A stretch of 64,000 bases of DNA from Candidatus Pantoea soli. Its GTDB lineage: Bacteria > Pseudomonadota > Gammaproteobacteria > Enterobacterales > Enterobacteriaceae. A model generated the notes under the pieces. It ran no database searches and was not told where the DNA came from. It worked only from the letters and a program-made list of their open reading frames with translations. Position 1 is the stretch's first letter. Each line of letters opens with the position of its first letter. Shown here piece by piece: positions 46,025-57,178 of this stretch. The position numbers were made by a program, and so were the translations under genes. The stretch lies in assembly GCF_007833795.1 (NCBI RefSeq), contig NZ_CP032702.1:2852001-2916000 (forward strand). Direction: 5' to 3'.

Positions 46025-47460
46025 TACTGTTCGCCCGTCAGATCGCGCAGATCGCGTGCCTGCCAGTGCGGGAAGTGACGGCGCACCAGCGCATTCAGCT
46101 CCAGCTCAAAGGCGCTGAACTGGCTGGATGGCGCGCGTGCTTCGTGCTGCGGCTGATTGATCATACCGGCACCCACAGTGACATTGCTCAGACGATCGAT
46201 AAAGATCATACCGCCGGTGACCGGATTCTGCTGATAGGCATCCAGCACCATCGGCTCGTCAAAGGTGATCTCCACCAGCCCGATACCGTTCAGCGGCAGG
46301 TTGTCCGCAGCGCGTTTCTCCAGCGTGTTGATCTCTACCTGATGCAGGATTTTTTCCACCCGCGCGCGCGTTTTCTTGCCGGCGATTTTGACCTCGTAGC
46401 TCTGGCCGGGCTGCAGCGGCTGCTCTGCCATCCACACCACGTCAACGGTCGCCGACTGCACCGGCTGCAGGTCGGCACTGGCATCCACCAGCAGATCGCC
46501 GCGGCTGATGTCGATCTCATCCTTCAGTACCAGGGTGATCGCCTCGCCGGCAGCCGCTTCCTGCAGATCGCCATCAAAGGTGACAATACGCGCAACGGTG
46601 GATTCCACGCCGGAAGGCAGCACCTTCACCCGCTGTCCGGTGGCGATCACGCCGGAGGCCAGCGTCCCGGCATAGCCGCGGAAATCGAGGTTCGGCCGGT
46701 TCACATACTGCACCGGGAAGCGCATCGGCTGATGATCGACCACGCGTTTCAGCTCAACGGTTTCCAGTACGTCCAGCAGCGTCGGGCCGCTGTACCACGG
46801 CATGGTGGTGCTCGGGCTGGCAACGTTATCCCCTTCCAGCGCAGACATCGGCACAAAACGGATATCCAGATCTTCCGGCAGCTGTGCGGCGAAATCGAGG
46901 TAATCCTGTTTGATCTGCTCAAACGTCTCCTGACGGTAGTCCACCAGATCCATTTTGTTGATCGCTACCACCAGATGTTTGATGCCCAGCAGCGTTGAAA
47001 TAAAGCTGTGACGGCGGGTCTGATCCAGCACGCCTTTACGCGCATCGATCAGCAGAATCGCCAGATCGCAGGTGGAGGCGCCGGTGGCCATGTTACGGGT
47101 GTACTGCTCGTGTCCCGGCGTGTCGGCAATAATAAATTTACGCTTCTCGGTGGAGAAGTAACGGTAAGCGACATCAATGGTGATGCCCTGCTCGCGCTCG
47201 GCCTGCAGGCCATCCACCAGCAGCGCCAGATCGAGTTTTTCTCCCTGGGTGCCGTGACGTTTGCTGTCGTTGTGCAGTGAAGAGAGCTGGTCTTCATAAA
47301 TCTGCCGGGTGTCATGCAGCAGACGGCCAATCAGCGTACTTTTGCCATCGTCCACGCTACCGCAGGTCAGGAAACGCAGCAGGCTTTTGTGTTGTTGCGC
47401 GGTCAGCCAGGCTTCCACCCCGCCCTGTTCGGCAATCTGTTGTGCAATAATGGTATTCAT
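46024..47460 (-). CDS. cysN: sulfate adenylyltransferase subunit 1 (GTPase)
   Basis: EF-Tu-like GTPase that drives ATP sulfurylase with CysD. 478 residues. G1 [16 protein letters not shown]3 [12 protein letters not shown] and G4 NKMDL are all present, followed by the beta-barrel domains. It lies 10 nt after cysD and overlaps cysC by one base. A separate cysC, not fused to cysN, is the enterobacterial state. Confidence 0.97.
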   Translation of the reverse strand: MNTIIAQQIAEQGGVEAWLTAQQHKSLLRFLTCGSVDDGKSTLIGRLLHDTRQIYEDQLSSLHNDSKRHGTQGEKLDLALLVDGLQAEREQGITIDVAYRYFSTEKRKFIIADTPGHEQYTRNMATGASTCDLAILLIDARKGVLDQTRRHSFISTLLGIKHLVVAINKMDLVDYRQETFEQIKQDYLDFAAQLPEDLDIRFVPMSALEGDNVASPSTTMPWYSGPTLLDVLETVELKRVVDHQPMRFPVQYVNRPNLDFRGYAGTLASGVIATGQRVKVLPSGVESTVARIVTFDGDLQEAAAGEAITLVLKDEIDISRGDLLVDASADLQPVQSATVDVVWMAEQPLQPGQSYEVKIAGKKTRARVEKILHQVEINTLEKRAADNLPLNGIGLVEITFDEPMVLDAYQQNPVTGGMIFIDRLSNVTVGAGMINQPQHEARAPSSQFSAFELELNALVRRHFPHWQARDLRDLTGEQ

Positions 47461-47470
47461 CTGCGTCTCC

Positions 47471-48379
47471 TTAGAAATAACCCTGACGTTTTTTCAGTTC
47501 CATCGACCCGGCCTGATCGCGGTCAATAACGCGCCCCTGCCGCTCACTGGTGGTGGAGACCAGCATCTCTTCAATGATCTCCGGCAGCGTCTGCGCGTCG
47601 GATTCCACTGCGCCGGTCAGCGGCCAGCAGCCGAGGGTACGGAAACGCACCATCCGCTGCCTGATCACTTCACCCGGCTGCAGATTGATGCGGTCGTCAT
47701 CCACCATCATCAGCATCCCGTCGCGCTCCAGCACCGGACGCGGGGCGGCCAGGTAGAGCGGCACGATTTCGATGTTTTCCAGGAAGATGTACTGCCAGAT
47801 ATCCAGTTCGGTCCAGTTGGAGAGCGGGAAGACGCGAATGCTCTCGCCTTTGTTGATCTGGCCGTTGTAGTTATGCCACAGCTCCGGGCGCTGGTTTTTT
47901 GGATCCCAGCGGTGGAAGCGGTCGCGGAAGGAGTAGATACGCTCTTTCGCGCGTGATTTCTCTTCGTCACGACGCGCGCCGCCGAACGCAGCGTCAAAGC
48001 CGTATTTGTTCAGCGCCTGCTTCAGGCCTTCGGTTTTCATGATATCGGTGTGCTTGGCGCTGCCGTGCACAAACGGATTGATGCCCATCGCCACGCCTTC
48101 CGGGTTGCGATGCACCAGCAGCTCGGCGCCCATATTTTTTACCGTACGGTCGCGGAACTCATACATTTCACGGAATTTCCAGCCGGTATCAACGTGCAGC
48201 AGCGGAAACGGCAGCGTGCCCGGGTGGAAGGCTTTACGCGCCAGATGCAGCATCACCGAGGAGTCTTTGCCGATGGAGTACATCATCACCGGGTTGCTGA
48301 ACTCGGCCGCCACCTCGCGGATGATATGGATACTCTCTGCCTCCAGCTGGCGCAGATGAGTAAGACGATTTTGGTCCAT
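47471..48379 (-). CDS. cysD: sulfate adenylyltransferase subunit 2
   Basis: Catalytic subunit that forms APS from ATP and sulfate. 302 residues, the E. coli length. The PP-loop-type ATP site reads [18 protein letters not shown]; the [21 protein letters not shown] segment and [10 protein letters not shown] are conserved. It lies 9 nt downstream of cysG and 10 nt before cysN. Confidence 0.97.
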   Translation of the reverse strand: MDQNRLTHLRQLEAESIHIIREVAAEFSNPVMMYSIGKDSSVMLHLARKAFHPGTLPFPLLHVDTGWKFREMYEFRDRTVKNMGAELLVHRNPEGVAMGINPFVHGSAKHTDIMKTEGLKQALNKYGFDAAFGGARRDEEKSRAKERIYSFRDRFHRWDPKNQRPELWHNYNGQINKGESIRVFPLSNWTELDIWQYIFLENIEIVPLYLAAPRPVLERDGMLMMVDDDRINLQPGEVIRQRMVRFRTLGCWPLTGAVESDAQTLPEIIEEMLVSTTSERQGRVIDRDQAGSMELKKRQGYF

Positions 48380-48388
48380 AATTTTTCC

Positions 48389-49804
48389 TCAAGCCAAATT
48401 AACAACGGCGGACTCGCGAGCCCCCTGCTGTGCCGAATGTTGGAACCAGGCTAACTGCCCGTGCAAATTCACCACTTCGCCAATCACTAACAGCGCTGGC
48501 GTCGGCGCGGCGGCTGCCAGCGCCTCAAGTTGTTCAAGCGTGCCGGTCAGCACCTGCTGATCCTGCCGCGTGCCGCGTCCAATCACCGCAACGGGCGTCG
48601 CCGGGCTGCGGCCGTGTTCAATCAGTCCGCTGGCAATTTCTGCCGCTTTCACCGTGCCCATATAAATGGCGAGCGTCTGGCGAGCGCGTGCCAGCGAAGG
48701 CCAGTCAATGCCGTCACCGTCCGCACGGCAGTGTCCGGTAATAAACATCACGCTCTGCGCATGGTCGCGGTGCGTCAGCGGAATACCGGCATAGGCCGTG
48801 GCGCCTGCTGCGGCGGTAATGCCTGGCACCACCTGGAAGGGAATGCCAGCCGCTTTTGCCGCCTGCAGCTCTTCACCGCCGCGGCCAAAGATAAACGGAT
48901 CGCCCCCTTTCAGGCGCACCACGCGTTTGCCCTGCTGCGCCAGCGTCACCAGCAGCTGGTTGGTCTCTTCCTGCGGCACCGAATGTGCGCCGGCGCGTTT
49001 GCCAACACAGATACGATCCGCATCGCGGCGCACCAGCTCTAATACCTCGTCGCTCACCAGATGGTCATACAGCACCACATCGGCCAGCTGCATCACCTGC
49101 AGGCCGCGCAGCGTCAGCAGGCCGCTGTCACCCGGGCCGGCACCTACCAGCGTAATTTCGCCCTGGTTATCACTGCTGTTTTCCAGCTCGCGATCCAGCG
49201 TCTGCCGCGCCTGCTGAATATTGCCCGCCGCCACCTCACTGGCGAAGCGCCCGTTAAAGGCGCGTTCCCAGAAACGGCGGCGATCGGACATGCGGCGATA
49301 GCGCTGCTTCACTTTGTCGCGCCACTGCCCGGCCAGCTCTGCCATCTGGCCGAGGTTAGCCGGCAGCAGGGCTTCGATTTTTTCCCGCAGCAGACGTGCC
49401 AGCACCGGCGCAGTGCCGCTGGAGGAGATCGCCACCACTAAGGGGGAACGGTCGACAATGGAAGGGAAAATGAAGCTGCATTTGGGCTGATCGTCCACCA
49501 CGTTCACCAGCTTGTGGCGCGCGTTAGCGGCCTCAAAGACCTCGGCGTTGAGCGCGTTGTCATCGGTGGCGGCGATCACCAGAAATACGCCGTCCAGCTG
49601 TGCCGGGTCGAAGCTGCGCGCAATCCATTCAATGGCCCCGACCGCCAGCAGCGCCTGCAGTTCGTGACCCAGCTCACGCGCCGCCACCTGCACACGGCTT
49701 CCGGCACGACGCAGTAATTCAATTTTACGCGCAGCGATCTCACCGCCACCGACAACCAGTACCGGACGATTTTTGAGATCGGCAAACAGGGGCAGATAAT
49801 CCAC
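48389..49804 (-). CDS. cysG: siroheme synthase CysG
   Basis: Three-activity enzyme that makes siroheme for sulfite reductase. The N-terminal half (about 1-200) is precorrin-2 dehydrogenase/ferrochelatase with [17 protein letters not shown]. The C-terminal half is uroporphyrinogen-III methyltransferase, with [17 protein letters not shown] and [18 protein letters not shown]. 471 residues. Placement directly before cysDNC supplies the CysI cofactor with the pathway, as in Erwinia and Serratia; E. coli instead keeps cysG next to nir genes. Confidence 0.96.
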   Translation of the reverse strand: MDYLPLFADLKNRPVLVVGGGEIAARKIELLRRAGSRVQVAARELGHELQALLAVGAIEWIARSFDPAQLDGVFLVIAATDDNALNAEVFEAANARHKLVNVVDDQPKCSFIFPSIVDRSPLVVAISSSGTAPVLARLLREKIEALLPANLGQMAELAGQWRDKVKQRYRRMSDRRRFWERAFNGRFASEVAAGNIQQARQTLDRELENSSDNQGEITLVGAGPGDSGLLTLRGLQVMQLADVVLYDHLVSDEVLELVRRDADRICVGKRAGAHSVPQEETNQLLVTLAQQGKRVVRLKGGDPFIFGRGGEELQAAKAAGIPFQVVPGITAAAGATAYAGIPLTHRDHAQSVMFITGHCRADGDGIDWPSLARARQTLAIYMGTVKAAEIASGLIEHGRSPATPVAVIGRGTRQDQQVLTGTLEQLEALAAAAPTPALLVIGEVVNLHGQLAWFQHSAQQGARESAVVNLA

Positions 49805-50035
49805 GTTAACCTTGTCAGTTTTACAATAAGTTAACGCGACTATACGTCCCCGCCTTCTGGCAGATGAAATTACGAATTGGCATTAGTAGTTACCGAATGG
49901 AATAACGCACCGGGATTGCTGATAACAATTTGTGCTTAACAAATGATATTGCTGATGTTTCACTGCGAATCAATTTGTGCAAAGCAGGTCACAGTTTCAT
50001 ACTAACTCAGAATTTTTTCAGCCTGACGGGATGTC
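49805..50035. promoter_or_regulatory. divergent region between cysG and iap
   Basis: 231 nt, AT-rich, without a gene. It should hold the promoter of the cysG-D-N-C transcript, with CysB sites, and that of iap. The CysB consensus is too loose for me to mark a site by eye. Confidence 0.45.
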
Positions 50036-51058
50036 ATGATAACCACGATTTTTGCCACGCTCCGCCGCAGCGCGCTGGCTCTGCTGCTGTGCGGCGGATT
50101 GCCCTGTGCGGCGCTGGCCGCGCCGGGTCAGTTTGCTGAACAGCAGCTGCGCCATATCGCCACCTACTTCCCAGGCCGCATGAGCGGCAGCCCGGCCGAA
50201 CTGATGAACGCCGATTATCTGCAGCAGCAGTTCACGCAAATGGGGTACCAGAGTAATACCCGTCAGTTCAACACCGGCTATGTCTGGCAGGAAAAACGCG
50301 GCGAAACGCGACAGCATAAAGTAACCGCCACCTCCGTGATCGCCGCCCGCGCCGGCAGCGTGCCGCAGGAGATCCTGATAGTGACCCATCTGGATACCTG
50401 GACGCCGCTCAGCCGCCATGACGCTGACAGCAATCTCGGCGGGCTGCGTCTGCAGGGCGCGGATGATAACGCCTCCGGTCTGGGCGTGATGCTGGAGCTG
50501 GCGCAGCAGCTGAGCCGCGCCCCGCTGCATTACGGCGTACGTTTTGTTGCGCTGAGCGCCGGCGAAGCCGGGCTGCACGGTATGGATGATTATCTGGCCC
50601 GCATGAGCGCGCAGGAGAAGAAAGATACGCTGCTGGTCATTGACCTCAACAGCCTTATTACCGGCGATCACCTCTATTTCAACAGCGGCATGAACACCCC
50701 TTCAGCGGTACGCAAGCAGACCAGCGCGCGCGCGCTGCATCTTGCCCATCAATACGGTATTGCCGCTGCCAGCCATACGCTGACGGCACGCGACTATCCC
50801 GGCCTTAATCCGTTTGATAAAGCCGGTATACCGCTGCTGGATGTCACGGCGGCCAACTGGACGCTGGGCAACAAAGATGGTCAGCAGCAGCGCGCCCGCT
50901 CGCCGCATTTCCCGGATGGCAGCGTGCGCCATCAGACGGCGCGTGACAACCTGACCTATCTTGACCGCTGGCTGCCAAGCCGCATAACGCAGCGCACCCG
51001 CGACAGCGTGCGTATTCTGCTGCCGCTGCTGCGCGAACTCGCCAATCCGACACTCTGA
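50036..51058 (+). CDS. iap: alkaline phosphatase isozyme conversion aminopeptidase
   Basis: Periplasmic zinc aminopeptidase of family M28 that removes the N-terminal Arg of alkaline phosphatase subunits. 340 residues with a signal peptide (SALALLLCGGLPCAALAAPG). Metal-site segments are visible: VTHLDTW, LQGADDNASGLGVMLELAQ and FVALSAGEAGLHGMDDYL. In the last, the usual Glu-Glu of M28 reads Gly-Glu, as is common in Iap. Transcribed away from cysG and followed by a YciI-like gene after 9 nt. Confidence 0.92.
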   Translation: MITTIFATLRRSALALLLCGGLPCAALAAPGQFAEQQLRHIATYFPGRMSGSPAELMNADYLQQQFTQMGYQSNTRQFNTGYVWQEKRGETRQHKVTATSVIAARAGSVPQEILIVTHLDTWTPLSRHDADSNLGGLRLQGADDNASGLGVMLELAQQLSRAPLHYGVRFVALSAGEAGLHGMDDYLARMSAQEKKDTLLVIDLNSLITGDHLYFNSGMNTPSAVRKQTSARALHLAHQYGIAAASHTLTARDYPGLNPFDKAGIPLLDVTAANWTLGNKDGQQQRARSPHFPDGSVRHQTARDNLTYLDRWLPSRITQRTRDSVRILLPLLRELANPTL

Positions 51059-51067
51059 GGAGCAACC

Positions 51068-51352
51068 ATGTACGTGGTGTATCTGAACTATTTCCGCCCG
51101 ATCGACGAAGTGGAAGCGCTGCTGCAGCCGCATATCGACTGGCTGGATCGCTATTTTGCCTGTGGTGACTTTATTGCTGCAGGGCGTAAGGATCCGCGCA
51201 CCGGTGGCATGCTGCTGGTAAAAGAGATGGATCGCGCGCGGCTGGACGGGATTCTGGCAGAAGATCCGTTTGTCGCCGTGGCGCATTATGAGGTCACAAA
51301 GGTGAATGTCACGCGCGCTGCCGGGGCGTTTGCCGGGTTAAAAGATCTCTGA
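51068..51352 (+). CDS. YciI-like (YCII domain) protein
   Basis: 94-residue cytoplasmic protein of the YCII/ferredoxin-like dimeric fold. The pattern is YVVYLNYFRPIDEVEALLQPHIDWLDRYFACGDFIAAGRKDPRTGGMLL-like in order: an N-terminal strand, the conserved His22 of PHIDWL, GDFIAAGRKDP, then EDPFVAVAHYEV. The reaction is unknown; the fold is shared with small isomerases and hydrolases. Follows iap by 9 nt in the same direction, probably cotranscribed. Confidence 0.85.
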   Translation: MYVVYLNYFRPIDEVEALLQPHIDWLDRYFACGDFIAAGRKDPRTGGMLLVKEMDRARLDGILAEDPFVAVAHYEVTKVNVTRAAGAFAGLKDL

Positions 51353-51420
51353 ATCCGGGCGTGCACGGCTGCACGTCCGGAGTCCGTCAGCAGATGCGGC
51401 CGCTTAGCCGCTCTGCACAC

Positions 51421-52155
51421 TTATCCTTCGTGTAACCCGCACTCACGTTTCAGGCCAAAGAAGCGCGTCTCTTCTTCCGCCATGCCGGGTTCCCATTTGC
51501 GTGTGGTATGGGTGTCGCCCACCGAGAGATAGCCTTCGTCCCACAGCGGATGGTATTTCAGACCATGCTGCTTCAGGTACTGATGCACCTGACGGTTATC
51601 CCAGTCAATAATCGGCAGAATTTTGAACACCCCGCGCTGGACCGCCAGCACCGGCAGGCTGGCGCGGCTGCCGGACTGATCGCGCCGTAAGCCGGCAAAC
51701 CAGGTGCCAGCCTCCAGCGTCTCCAGCGCACGGTTCATCGGTTCCACTTTGTTGATCTGGTTATACTGCTCAATGCCTTCCACGCCCTGCTCCCACAGCT
51801 TACCGTAGCGCGCTTCCTGCCAGGCGGGCGATGTCTCCGCGCGGAAGATCTGCAGGTTCAGGTTCAGCTGCTGCGTCAGTTCATCAATAAAGCGATAGGT
51901 CTCCGGGAACAGATAGCCGGTATCGGTCAGGATCACCGGAATATCGGGCCGCTGCTGCGTCACCATATGCAGCAGCACCGCGGCCTGGATGCCGAAGCTG
52001 GACGACAGCACAAACGCGCCCGGCAGGTTTTCCAGCGCCCAGCTTACGCGCTGCTCAGCGGAAAGTTTTTCCAGCTGCACGTTGCTTTCCGCCAGCGCCA
52101 TAATGCGATCGACTTTGCTGCCGCGGTTAAGCGTAGCGAGATCGGGTAAGGTCAT
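51421..52155 (-). CDS. cysH: phosphoadenylylsulfate reductase
   Basis: Thioredoxin-dependent reduction of PAPS to sulfite. 244 residues, the E. coli length. The PP-loop reads [37 protein letters not shown] follows, and the C-terminal KRECGLHEG carries the catalytic Cys. Without the paired CC motifs of APS reductases, it is the PAPS type. Its ATG overlaps the cysI stop by 4 nt. Confidence 0.97.
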   Translation of the reverse strand: MTLPDLATLNRGSKVDRIMALAESNVQLEKLSAEQRVSWALENLPGAFVLSSSFGIQAAVLLHMVTQQRPDIPVILTDTGYLFPETYRFIDELTQQLNLNLQIFRAETSPAWQEARYGKLWEQGVEGIEQYNQINKVEPMNRALETLEAGTWFAGLRRDQSGSRASLPVLAVQRGVFKILPIIDWDNRQVHQYLKQHGLKYHPLWDEGYLSVGDTHTTRKWEPGMAEEETRFFGLKRECGLHEG

Positions 52156-53876
52156 ACTGCCTCCGGGTCCCAGAAATCACGGGCGGGATCGACAACCGGC
52201 TTAATGATACCGGCGCGAATGACAAAATCACCGAAGCCTTCATCCGCCTGACGCTCTGTCGCCCAGCGCGCTACCAGCTCGTCAATACTGGCCAGGATCT
52301 CATTTTCAGTGATGTTTTCACGGTACATACGCGGAATTCGCGTACCGATACGGTTACCGCCCAGGTGCAGGTTGTAACGCCCTGGCGCTTTGCCCACCAG
52401 CCCCAGTTCCGCCAGCATGGCGCGGCCACAGCCATTCGGGCAGCCGGTCACGCGTAATACGATGTGTTCGTCGCCCACGCCGTGTTTATGCATGATCTCT
52501 TCCACTTTAGTGACAAACGACGGCAGGAAACGCTCTGCCTCCGCCATCGCCAGTGGACAGGTCGGGAACGCCACGCAGGCCATGGAGTTTTCACGCTGCG
52601 GCGTAATCGCATCCATCAGTCCATGTTCGCGGGCAATGGCTTCGATCTGCGCTTTCTGCGCTTCCGGCACGCCGGCTACGATCAGGTTCTGGTTCGCGGT
52701 GAGACGAAAATCACCCTGATGCACTTTCGCGATTTCCGCAATGCCGCGCTTCAGCGGACGACCGGGATAATCCAGCAGACGACCGTTCTCAATAAACAGC
52801 GTCAGGTGCCATTTTTTATCGATACCTTTCACCCAGCCGATCCGGTCGCCGCGCGTGGTAAAGGCGTAGGGGCGAATCGGTTCAAATGTCAGGCCGGCAC
52901 GCTTTTCCACTTCAGCTTTGAACGTCTCTACCCCAACGCGCTCCAGCGTGTATTTGGTTTTGGCGTTTTTACGATCGGTACGGTTACCCCAGTCGCGCTG
53001 CGTGGTCACTACTGCCGCCGCCACATCAAGGATTTTCTCTACCGGCAGGAAACCAAACTCACTGGCGGTGCGCGCGTAGGTCGCTTTGTTGCCATGCTCA
53101 ATGGACAAGCCGCCGCCCACCAGCAGGTTAAAGCCAATCAGCTTGCCGTTCTCGGCAATGGCGATAAAGTTCAGATCGTTGGCGTGCAGATCCACATCGT
53201 TATGTGGTGGCACCACGACCGTGGTTTTGAACTTACGCGGCAGATAGGTTTCACCGAGGATCGGCTCCTGATCGGTGGTCGCCACCTTTTCCTGATCCCA
53301 CCAGATCTCTGCATAGGCGCGCGTCTGCGGCAGCAGGTGCTCAGAGAGTTTCTTTGCCCACTCCCAGGCTTGCTGATGCAGTTCGGATTCTACCGGGTTA
53401 GAGGTGCACAGCACGTTGCGGTTGACGTCGTTGGCGGTAGCCAGCGCATCCAGCCCGACTTCATGCAGCATCTGGTGCGTGGGTTTCACGTTCTTCTTCA
53501 GAATGCCGTGGAACTGGAAAGTCTGGCGGTTGGTCAGGCGGATGCTGCCGTAGAGGGTTTTCTCTGCGGCGAACTTATCAATGGCCAGCCACTGCGTCGG
53601 TGTGATGACGCCGCCGGGCAGACGGCAGCGCAGCATCATGGCGTGACGTGGCTCCAGCTTCTGCGCCGCACGCTCAGCGCGGATATCGCGATCGTCCTGC
53701 TGATACATGCCGTGGAAGCGGATCAGCAGGAAGTTATCGCCCGTGAAACCGCCGGTCAGCCCCTCATCCAGATCTTCCAGAATGGTGCCGCGCAGATAAT
53801 TACTCTCTTTTTTCAGACGCTCTGCGTCAGAAAGCTTGCCTTCAACGACCAGCGGCCCTGGGTGTTTTTCGCTCAT
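52152..53876 (-). CDS. cysI: sulfite reductase hemoprotein beta subunit
   Basis: Six-electron reduction of sulfite to sulfide with siroheme and a 4Fe-4S cluster. 574 residues. Cluster ligands appear as CVAFPTC and [10 protein letters not shown], the last Cys also binding siroheme iron. Overlaps cysJ by one base and cysH by four, so one cysJ-I-H operon. Siroheme is supplied by the nearby cysG. Confidence 0.97.
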   Translation of the reverse strand: MSEKHPGPLVVEGKLSDAERLKKESNYLRGTILEDLDEGLTGGFTGDNFLLIRFHGMYQQDDRDIRAERAAQKLEPRHAMMLRCRLPGGVITPTQWLAIDKFAAEKTLYGSIRLTNRQTFQFHGILKKNVKPTHQMLHEVGLDALATANDVNRNVLCTSNPVESELHQQAWEWAKKLSEHLLPQTRAYAEIWWDQEKVATTDQEPILGETYLPRKFKTTVVVPPHNDVDLHANDLNFIAIAENGKLIGFNLLVGGGLSIEHGNKATYARTASEFGFLPVEKILDVAAAVVTTQRDWGNRTDRKNAKTKYTLERVGVETFKAEVEKRAGLTFEPIRPYAFTTRGDRIGWVKGIDKKWHLTLFIENGRLLDYPGRPLKRGIAEIAKVHQGDFRLTANQNLIVAGVPEAQKAQIEAIAREHGLMDAITPQRENSMACVAFPTCPLAMAEAERFLPSFVTKVEEIMHKHGVGDEHIVLRVTGCPNGCGRAMLAELGLVGKAPGRYNLHLGGNRIGTRIPRMYRENITENEILASIDELVARWATERQADEGFGDFVIRAGIIKPVVDPARDFWDPEAV

Positions 53877-55678
53877 TAGTAAACGTCTCGCTGATAACGG
53901 CGCGCGATGCGCAGCTCACTTAAAAATTCATCAGCCGTTTCACGATCCATGCCACCGTGCCCGACCACCACATCCAGCAATGCCTGCTCGACGTCTTTCG
54001 CCATCCGGTTAGCGTCACCGCAGACGTAAATATGTGCGCCCTCTTCAATCCAGCGCCACACTTCCGCCCCTCTGGCGCGGATTTTATCCTGTACGTAGAC
54101 CTTTTCAGCCTGGTCGCGCGACCATGCCAGGTCAATATGGGTCAGCAGCCCGTCTTTGACATACTTCTGCCACTCCACCTGATAGAGGAAATCGTCAGTG
54201 AAGTGTGGGTTGCCGAAGAACAGCCAGTTTTTACCGCCTGCGCCGTCGTTGTCACGCTGCTGCATAAAGGCGCGGAACGGCGCGATGCCGGTGCCTGGCC
54301 CAATCATGATGACCGGCGTGTCCGGGCTGGCAGGCAGGCGGAAGTTATCGTTGTGCTCGATAAAGACGCGAATCTCCCCGTCCTCTTCAAGACGATCGGC
54401 CAGCCAGGTGGAGGCACCGCCGCCGCGCGGACGGCCATCAATTTCGTAGCGCACCGCACCAACGGTAATGTGCACTTCGTTTTCGCTCTCCGCCTGCGAC
54501 GAGGCAATAGAATAGAGGCGCGGCGTCAGCGGACGCAGCAGGCCGGTCAGCTGTTCTGCATTCAGTTCAGCCGGCGCCTGACGCACCATATCGACAATCG
54601 GGAAGCTTTGCGCATAGCTCTGCAGTCTGGATTTGTCACCCGCCAGCGCCAGCAGCGACTCGTTGCGCGACAGCGCCGCGTACTGCTCGACGATCTGCGG
54701 GGTGTTGACCGTCAGCTCAAAATGTTTTTGCAGCGCCTCAGCCAGGGGCAGCGTGGTGCCACGCACCTCAACCTGTTCATCCCCTTTCAGCCAGACCAGC
54801 TGCAGCAGCTCCTGCACCAGCGCGGCATCATTTTCATACCACACGCCCAGCGCATCGCCTGGCTGGTAGCGCAGGCCCGAGTCACCCAAATCGATCTCAA
54901 TGTGGCGCACATCTTTGTCTGAGTCGCGGCCGGTGATTTTCTGGTTCAGCGCCAGCGTAGCGGTCAGCGGCGCTTCTTTGGTGTAAGGACTGCTGTCCAC
55001 CTGATTGACGCTGCCGGTGGCGCTGGCTGCGGCCTGCGCCGGAGAGGCAGCAGGCGCGCGCGCGCGCAGGATATCGGTCAGCTGTAAACGCCAGGCGCTG
55101 GCCAGCTCGCTGTATTCCACATCCGCATCCACGCGATCCAGCAGGCGCTCTGCGCCCAGCTCAGCCAGACGGTTGTCAAAGTCCTTACCGGCCTGGCTGA
55201 AAAATTCATACGAGGTATCGCCCAGACCAAATACGGCAAAGGCTGCGCCATCCATTTTCGGCGCTTTTTTCGACATCAGGAATTTGTGCAGCGCCACCGC
55301 TTCTTCCGGCGGCTCGCCCTCGCCCTGGGTAGAGGTGACGATAACCAGCAGTTTCTCCTGGCCAATCTGCTTGAATTTGTAGTCCCCGGCGTTGACCAGG
55401 TTGACGTTCAGTTTTGCCGCCAGCAAATCGTCACGCAGCTGCTCCGCGAGGCGACGCGCGTTGCCGGTCTGCGACGCAGAGATCAGCGTAATGCCGGGTG
55501 CCGCGGTCTGTGCCGGTGCGGCTGTCGCCGTGGTGCCGGGCGCCTGATTGACCATGCCCCAGAAGTAACCGGAGAGCCAGGCCAGCTGGGTCGGATTGAA
55601 ATCGGTGGTCGCCGCCTGTAAGCGCGTAAGTTGCTCCGGTGATAGCGGAAGCATTGCTGGGGGTGCCTGAGTCGTCAT
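53876..55678 (-). CDS. cysJ: sulfite reductase flavoprotein alpha subunit
   Basis: Passes electrons from NADPH through FAD and FMN to CysI. 600 residues (599 in E. coli). The flavodoxin domain begins [19 protein letters not shown] and includes [12 protein letters not shown]; the ferredoxin-reductase half has RLYSIASSQ (FAD), [18 protein letters not shown] (NADPH) and the conserved end ARRYQRDVY. First gene of cysJIH. Confidence 0.97.
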   Translation of the reverse strand: MTTQAPPAMLPLSPEQLTRLQAATTDFNPTQLAWLSGYFWGMVNQAPGTTATAAPAQTAAPGITLISASQTGNARRLAEQLRDDLLAAKLNVNLVNAGDYKFKQIGQEKLLVIVTSTQGEGEPPEEAVALHKFLMSKKAPKMDGAAFAVFGLGDTSYEFFSQAGKDFDNRLAELGAERLLDRVDADVEYSELASAWRLQLTDILRARAPAASPAQAAASATGSVNQVDSSPYTKEAPLTATLALNQKITGRDSDKDVRHIEIDLGDSGLRYQPGDALGVWYENDAALVQELLQLVWLKGDEQVEVRGTTLPLAEALQKHFELTVNTPQIVEQYAALSRNESLLALAGDKSRLQSYAQSFPIVDMVRQAPAELNAEQLTGLLRPLTPRLYSIASSQAESENEVHITVGAVRYEIDGRPRGGGASTWLADRLEEDGEIRVFIEHNDNFRLPASPDTPVIMIGPGTGIAPFRAFMQQRDNDGAGGKNWLFFGNPHFTDDFLYQVEWQKYVKDGLLTHIDLAWSRDQAEKVYVQDKIRARGAEVWRWIEEGAHIYVCGDANRMAKDVEQALLDVVVGHGGMDRETADEFLSELRIARRYQRDVY

Positions 55679-55974
55679 CGCGTTGAAAATTCCAGTGTCA
55701 GAAATCCGTACCGGGAAGCGGCGGAAGAGTGGGTAGGTTACCGGCCTGTATATTAACGATTAAATAAGGGTTCGACATATTAAATAACCAAAACGACTAA
55801 GAGGTTTTTTGGGTAATATCAATCGGCAAAAGTGGTAAACAAAACGCTTTATATTCATGCTTTTATGATAAACACGCCTGCGATTAAAGGCGGAAAATGC
55901 CCTTTTGCTGGTCAACGGGTGCGAAAAATCTGCATTTCAGGTAGACTTCAGCGGTTTTTTCGTCTGAGGCCATT
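55679..55974. promoter_or_regulatory. divergent control region of cysJIH and queD
   Basis: 296 nt without a gene. AT-rich near 55740-55830. Expected to hold the CysB-dependent cysJ promoter and the queD promoter, but I cannot fix either. A preQ1 riboswitch is not apparent. Confidence 0.45.
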
Positions 55975-56334
55975 ATGTCTACCACGCTGTTTAAAGAGTT
56001 CCAGTTTGAAGCGGCCCACCGCTTACCTCACGTGCCGGAAGGGCACAAATGCGGTCGCCTGCACGGCCATTCGTTTCTGGTGCGACTGGAAATTACCGGT
56101 GAAGTGGATGCGTATACCGGTTGGGTAATGGATTTTGCCGAACTTAAGGCAGCGTTCAAGCCGCTGTATGAGCGCCTGGATCATCACTATCTCAACGATA
56201 TTCCCGGTCTGGAAAATCCCACCAGCGAAGTGCTGGCCAAATGGATCTGGGATGAGATGAAGCCGGTACTGCCGGAACTGAGCGCGGTGATGATCAAAGA
56301 AACCTGCACTGCGGGCTGCGTCTACAAAGGTTAA
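55975..56334 (+). CDS. queD: 6-carboxy-5,6,7,8-tetrahydropterin synthase
   Basis: Second step of queuosine (and preQ0) biosynthesis from GTP: converts dihydroneopterin triphosphate to CPH4. 119 residues. Zinc and catalytic residues are in FEAAHRLP (His15), [12 protein letters not shown] (Cys, His, His) and LDHHYLND. The pathway partner queE is 845 nt to the right on the other strand. Confidence 0.95.
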   Translation: MSTTLFKEFQFEAAHRLPHVPEGHKCGRLHGHSFLVRLEITGEVDAYTGWVMDFAELKAAFKPLYERLDHHYLNDIPGLENPTSEVLAKWIWDEMKPVLPELSAVMIKETCTAGCVYKG

Positions 56335-56502
56335 CCGCGGCCTCGCCACGCGGCGCGCAGGCCTGCTTAATCCACCCCGGTCAGTGACAGCATTCTACAC
56401 CGGGGATGGCCTGGCGCCCCGGCCCGCGCTGCCTGCATTCATCTGTTTGTCATTTACGCCTTCTACGTTGTTGTCTCTTTTTAAAATACAAGAGAATCAA
56501 CA

Positions 56503-57102
56503 ATGAACCTGCTGCACCGCCTTTCCCTGTTTGCCATTTTTATGGCTGCCTCTGCTGCCGTTCAGGCTGAAAACGTGCTTGATTTCCCGCAGCCCGCCAA
56601 CGTGCCGGAGGAGTTCTATGCCGTCACCGAAATCCCGGCGGGTGGCACCATCAAATACGAAACCGATGCCCGCACCGGCTTTATCGTCGCCGATCGCTTT
56701 CAGTCGATGCCGGTGGCCTATCCGGCTAACTACGGTTCACTGACGCAGTCACTGGGCGGCGATAACGATCCGCTGGATGTGATTTTCTACAGCCGCGCCC
56801 CGCTACAGCCGGGTACGCTGATCAAGCTGCGGGCGATTGGCGTGCTGAAGATGATCGACGGCGGCGAAGTGGACGATAAAATCGTGGCGGTGCCCGCCAG
56901 TAAGATTGACCCGACTTACGACGACATTAAAGAGATGAGCGACCTGCCGCAGATGGAACGGGCGCGCCTCGAAGCCTTTTTCCGCGTGTATAAGCAGCTG
57001 CCGGAGGGACGTAAAAAGGTAGAGCTGAATGGATTTGAAGACGCGGCGAAAGCGAAAGCCGAAATCAAACAGGCGTTCGACGCGTATAAAGCGAAGCAGT
57101 AA
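56503..57102 (+). CDS. exported family I inorganic pyrophosphatase
   Basis: Hydrolyses pyrophosphate to phosphate. 199 residues, with the family I core complete: YPANYGSL, GGDNDPLDVIFYS (three Asp metal ligands) and DDKIVAVPASK. Unlike the cytosolic Ppa it begins with a Sec signal peptide (LHRLSLFAIFMAASAAVQAEN), so it should act in the periplasm, where it would release phosphate from exogenous or excreted pyrophosphate. AAGAG lies about 8 nt before the ATG. Not part of an obvious operon; queD lies upstream with 168 nt between. Confidence 0.88.
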   Translation: MNLLHRLSLFAIFMAASAAVQAENVLDFPQPANVPEEFYAVTEIPAGGTIKYETDARTGFIVADRFQSMPVAYPANYGSLTQSLGGDNDPLDVIFYSRAPLQPGTLIKLRAIGVLKMIDGGEVDDKIVAVPASKIDPTYDDIKEMSDLPQMERARLEAFFRVYKQLPEGRKKVELNGFEDAAKAKAEIKQAFDAYKAKQ

Positions 57103-57178
57103 TCCGGAGGCAGCGGCGCAATGTGTTGTGCATTGCGCCGCCAGCCACGCCGCACGATACCGGTGCGCCGCAGTCGCG

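Noticed and set aside
46066..46998. 310-codon plus-strand open frame opposite cysN
   Set aside because: Shadow of cysN; composition rich in His/Gln/Arg typical of antisense frames.
52464..53879. 471-codon plus-strand open frame opposite cysI, and a 321-codon one opposite cysJ (53957-54922)
   Set aside because: Both run exactly antisense to well-conserved cys genes; they reflect codon bias, not genes.
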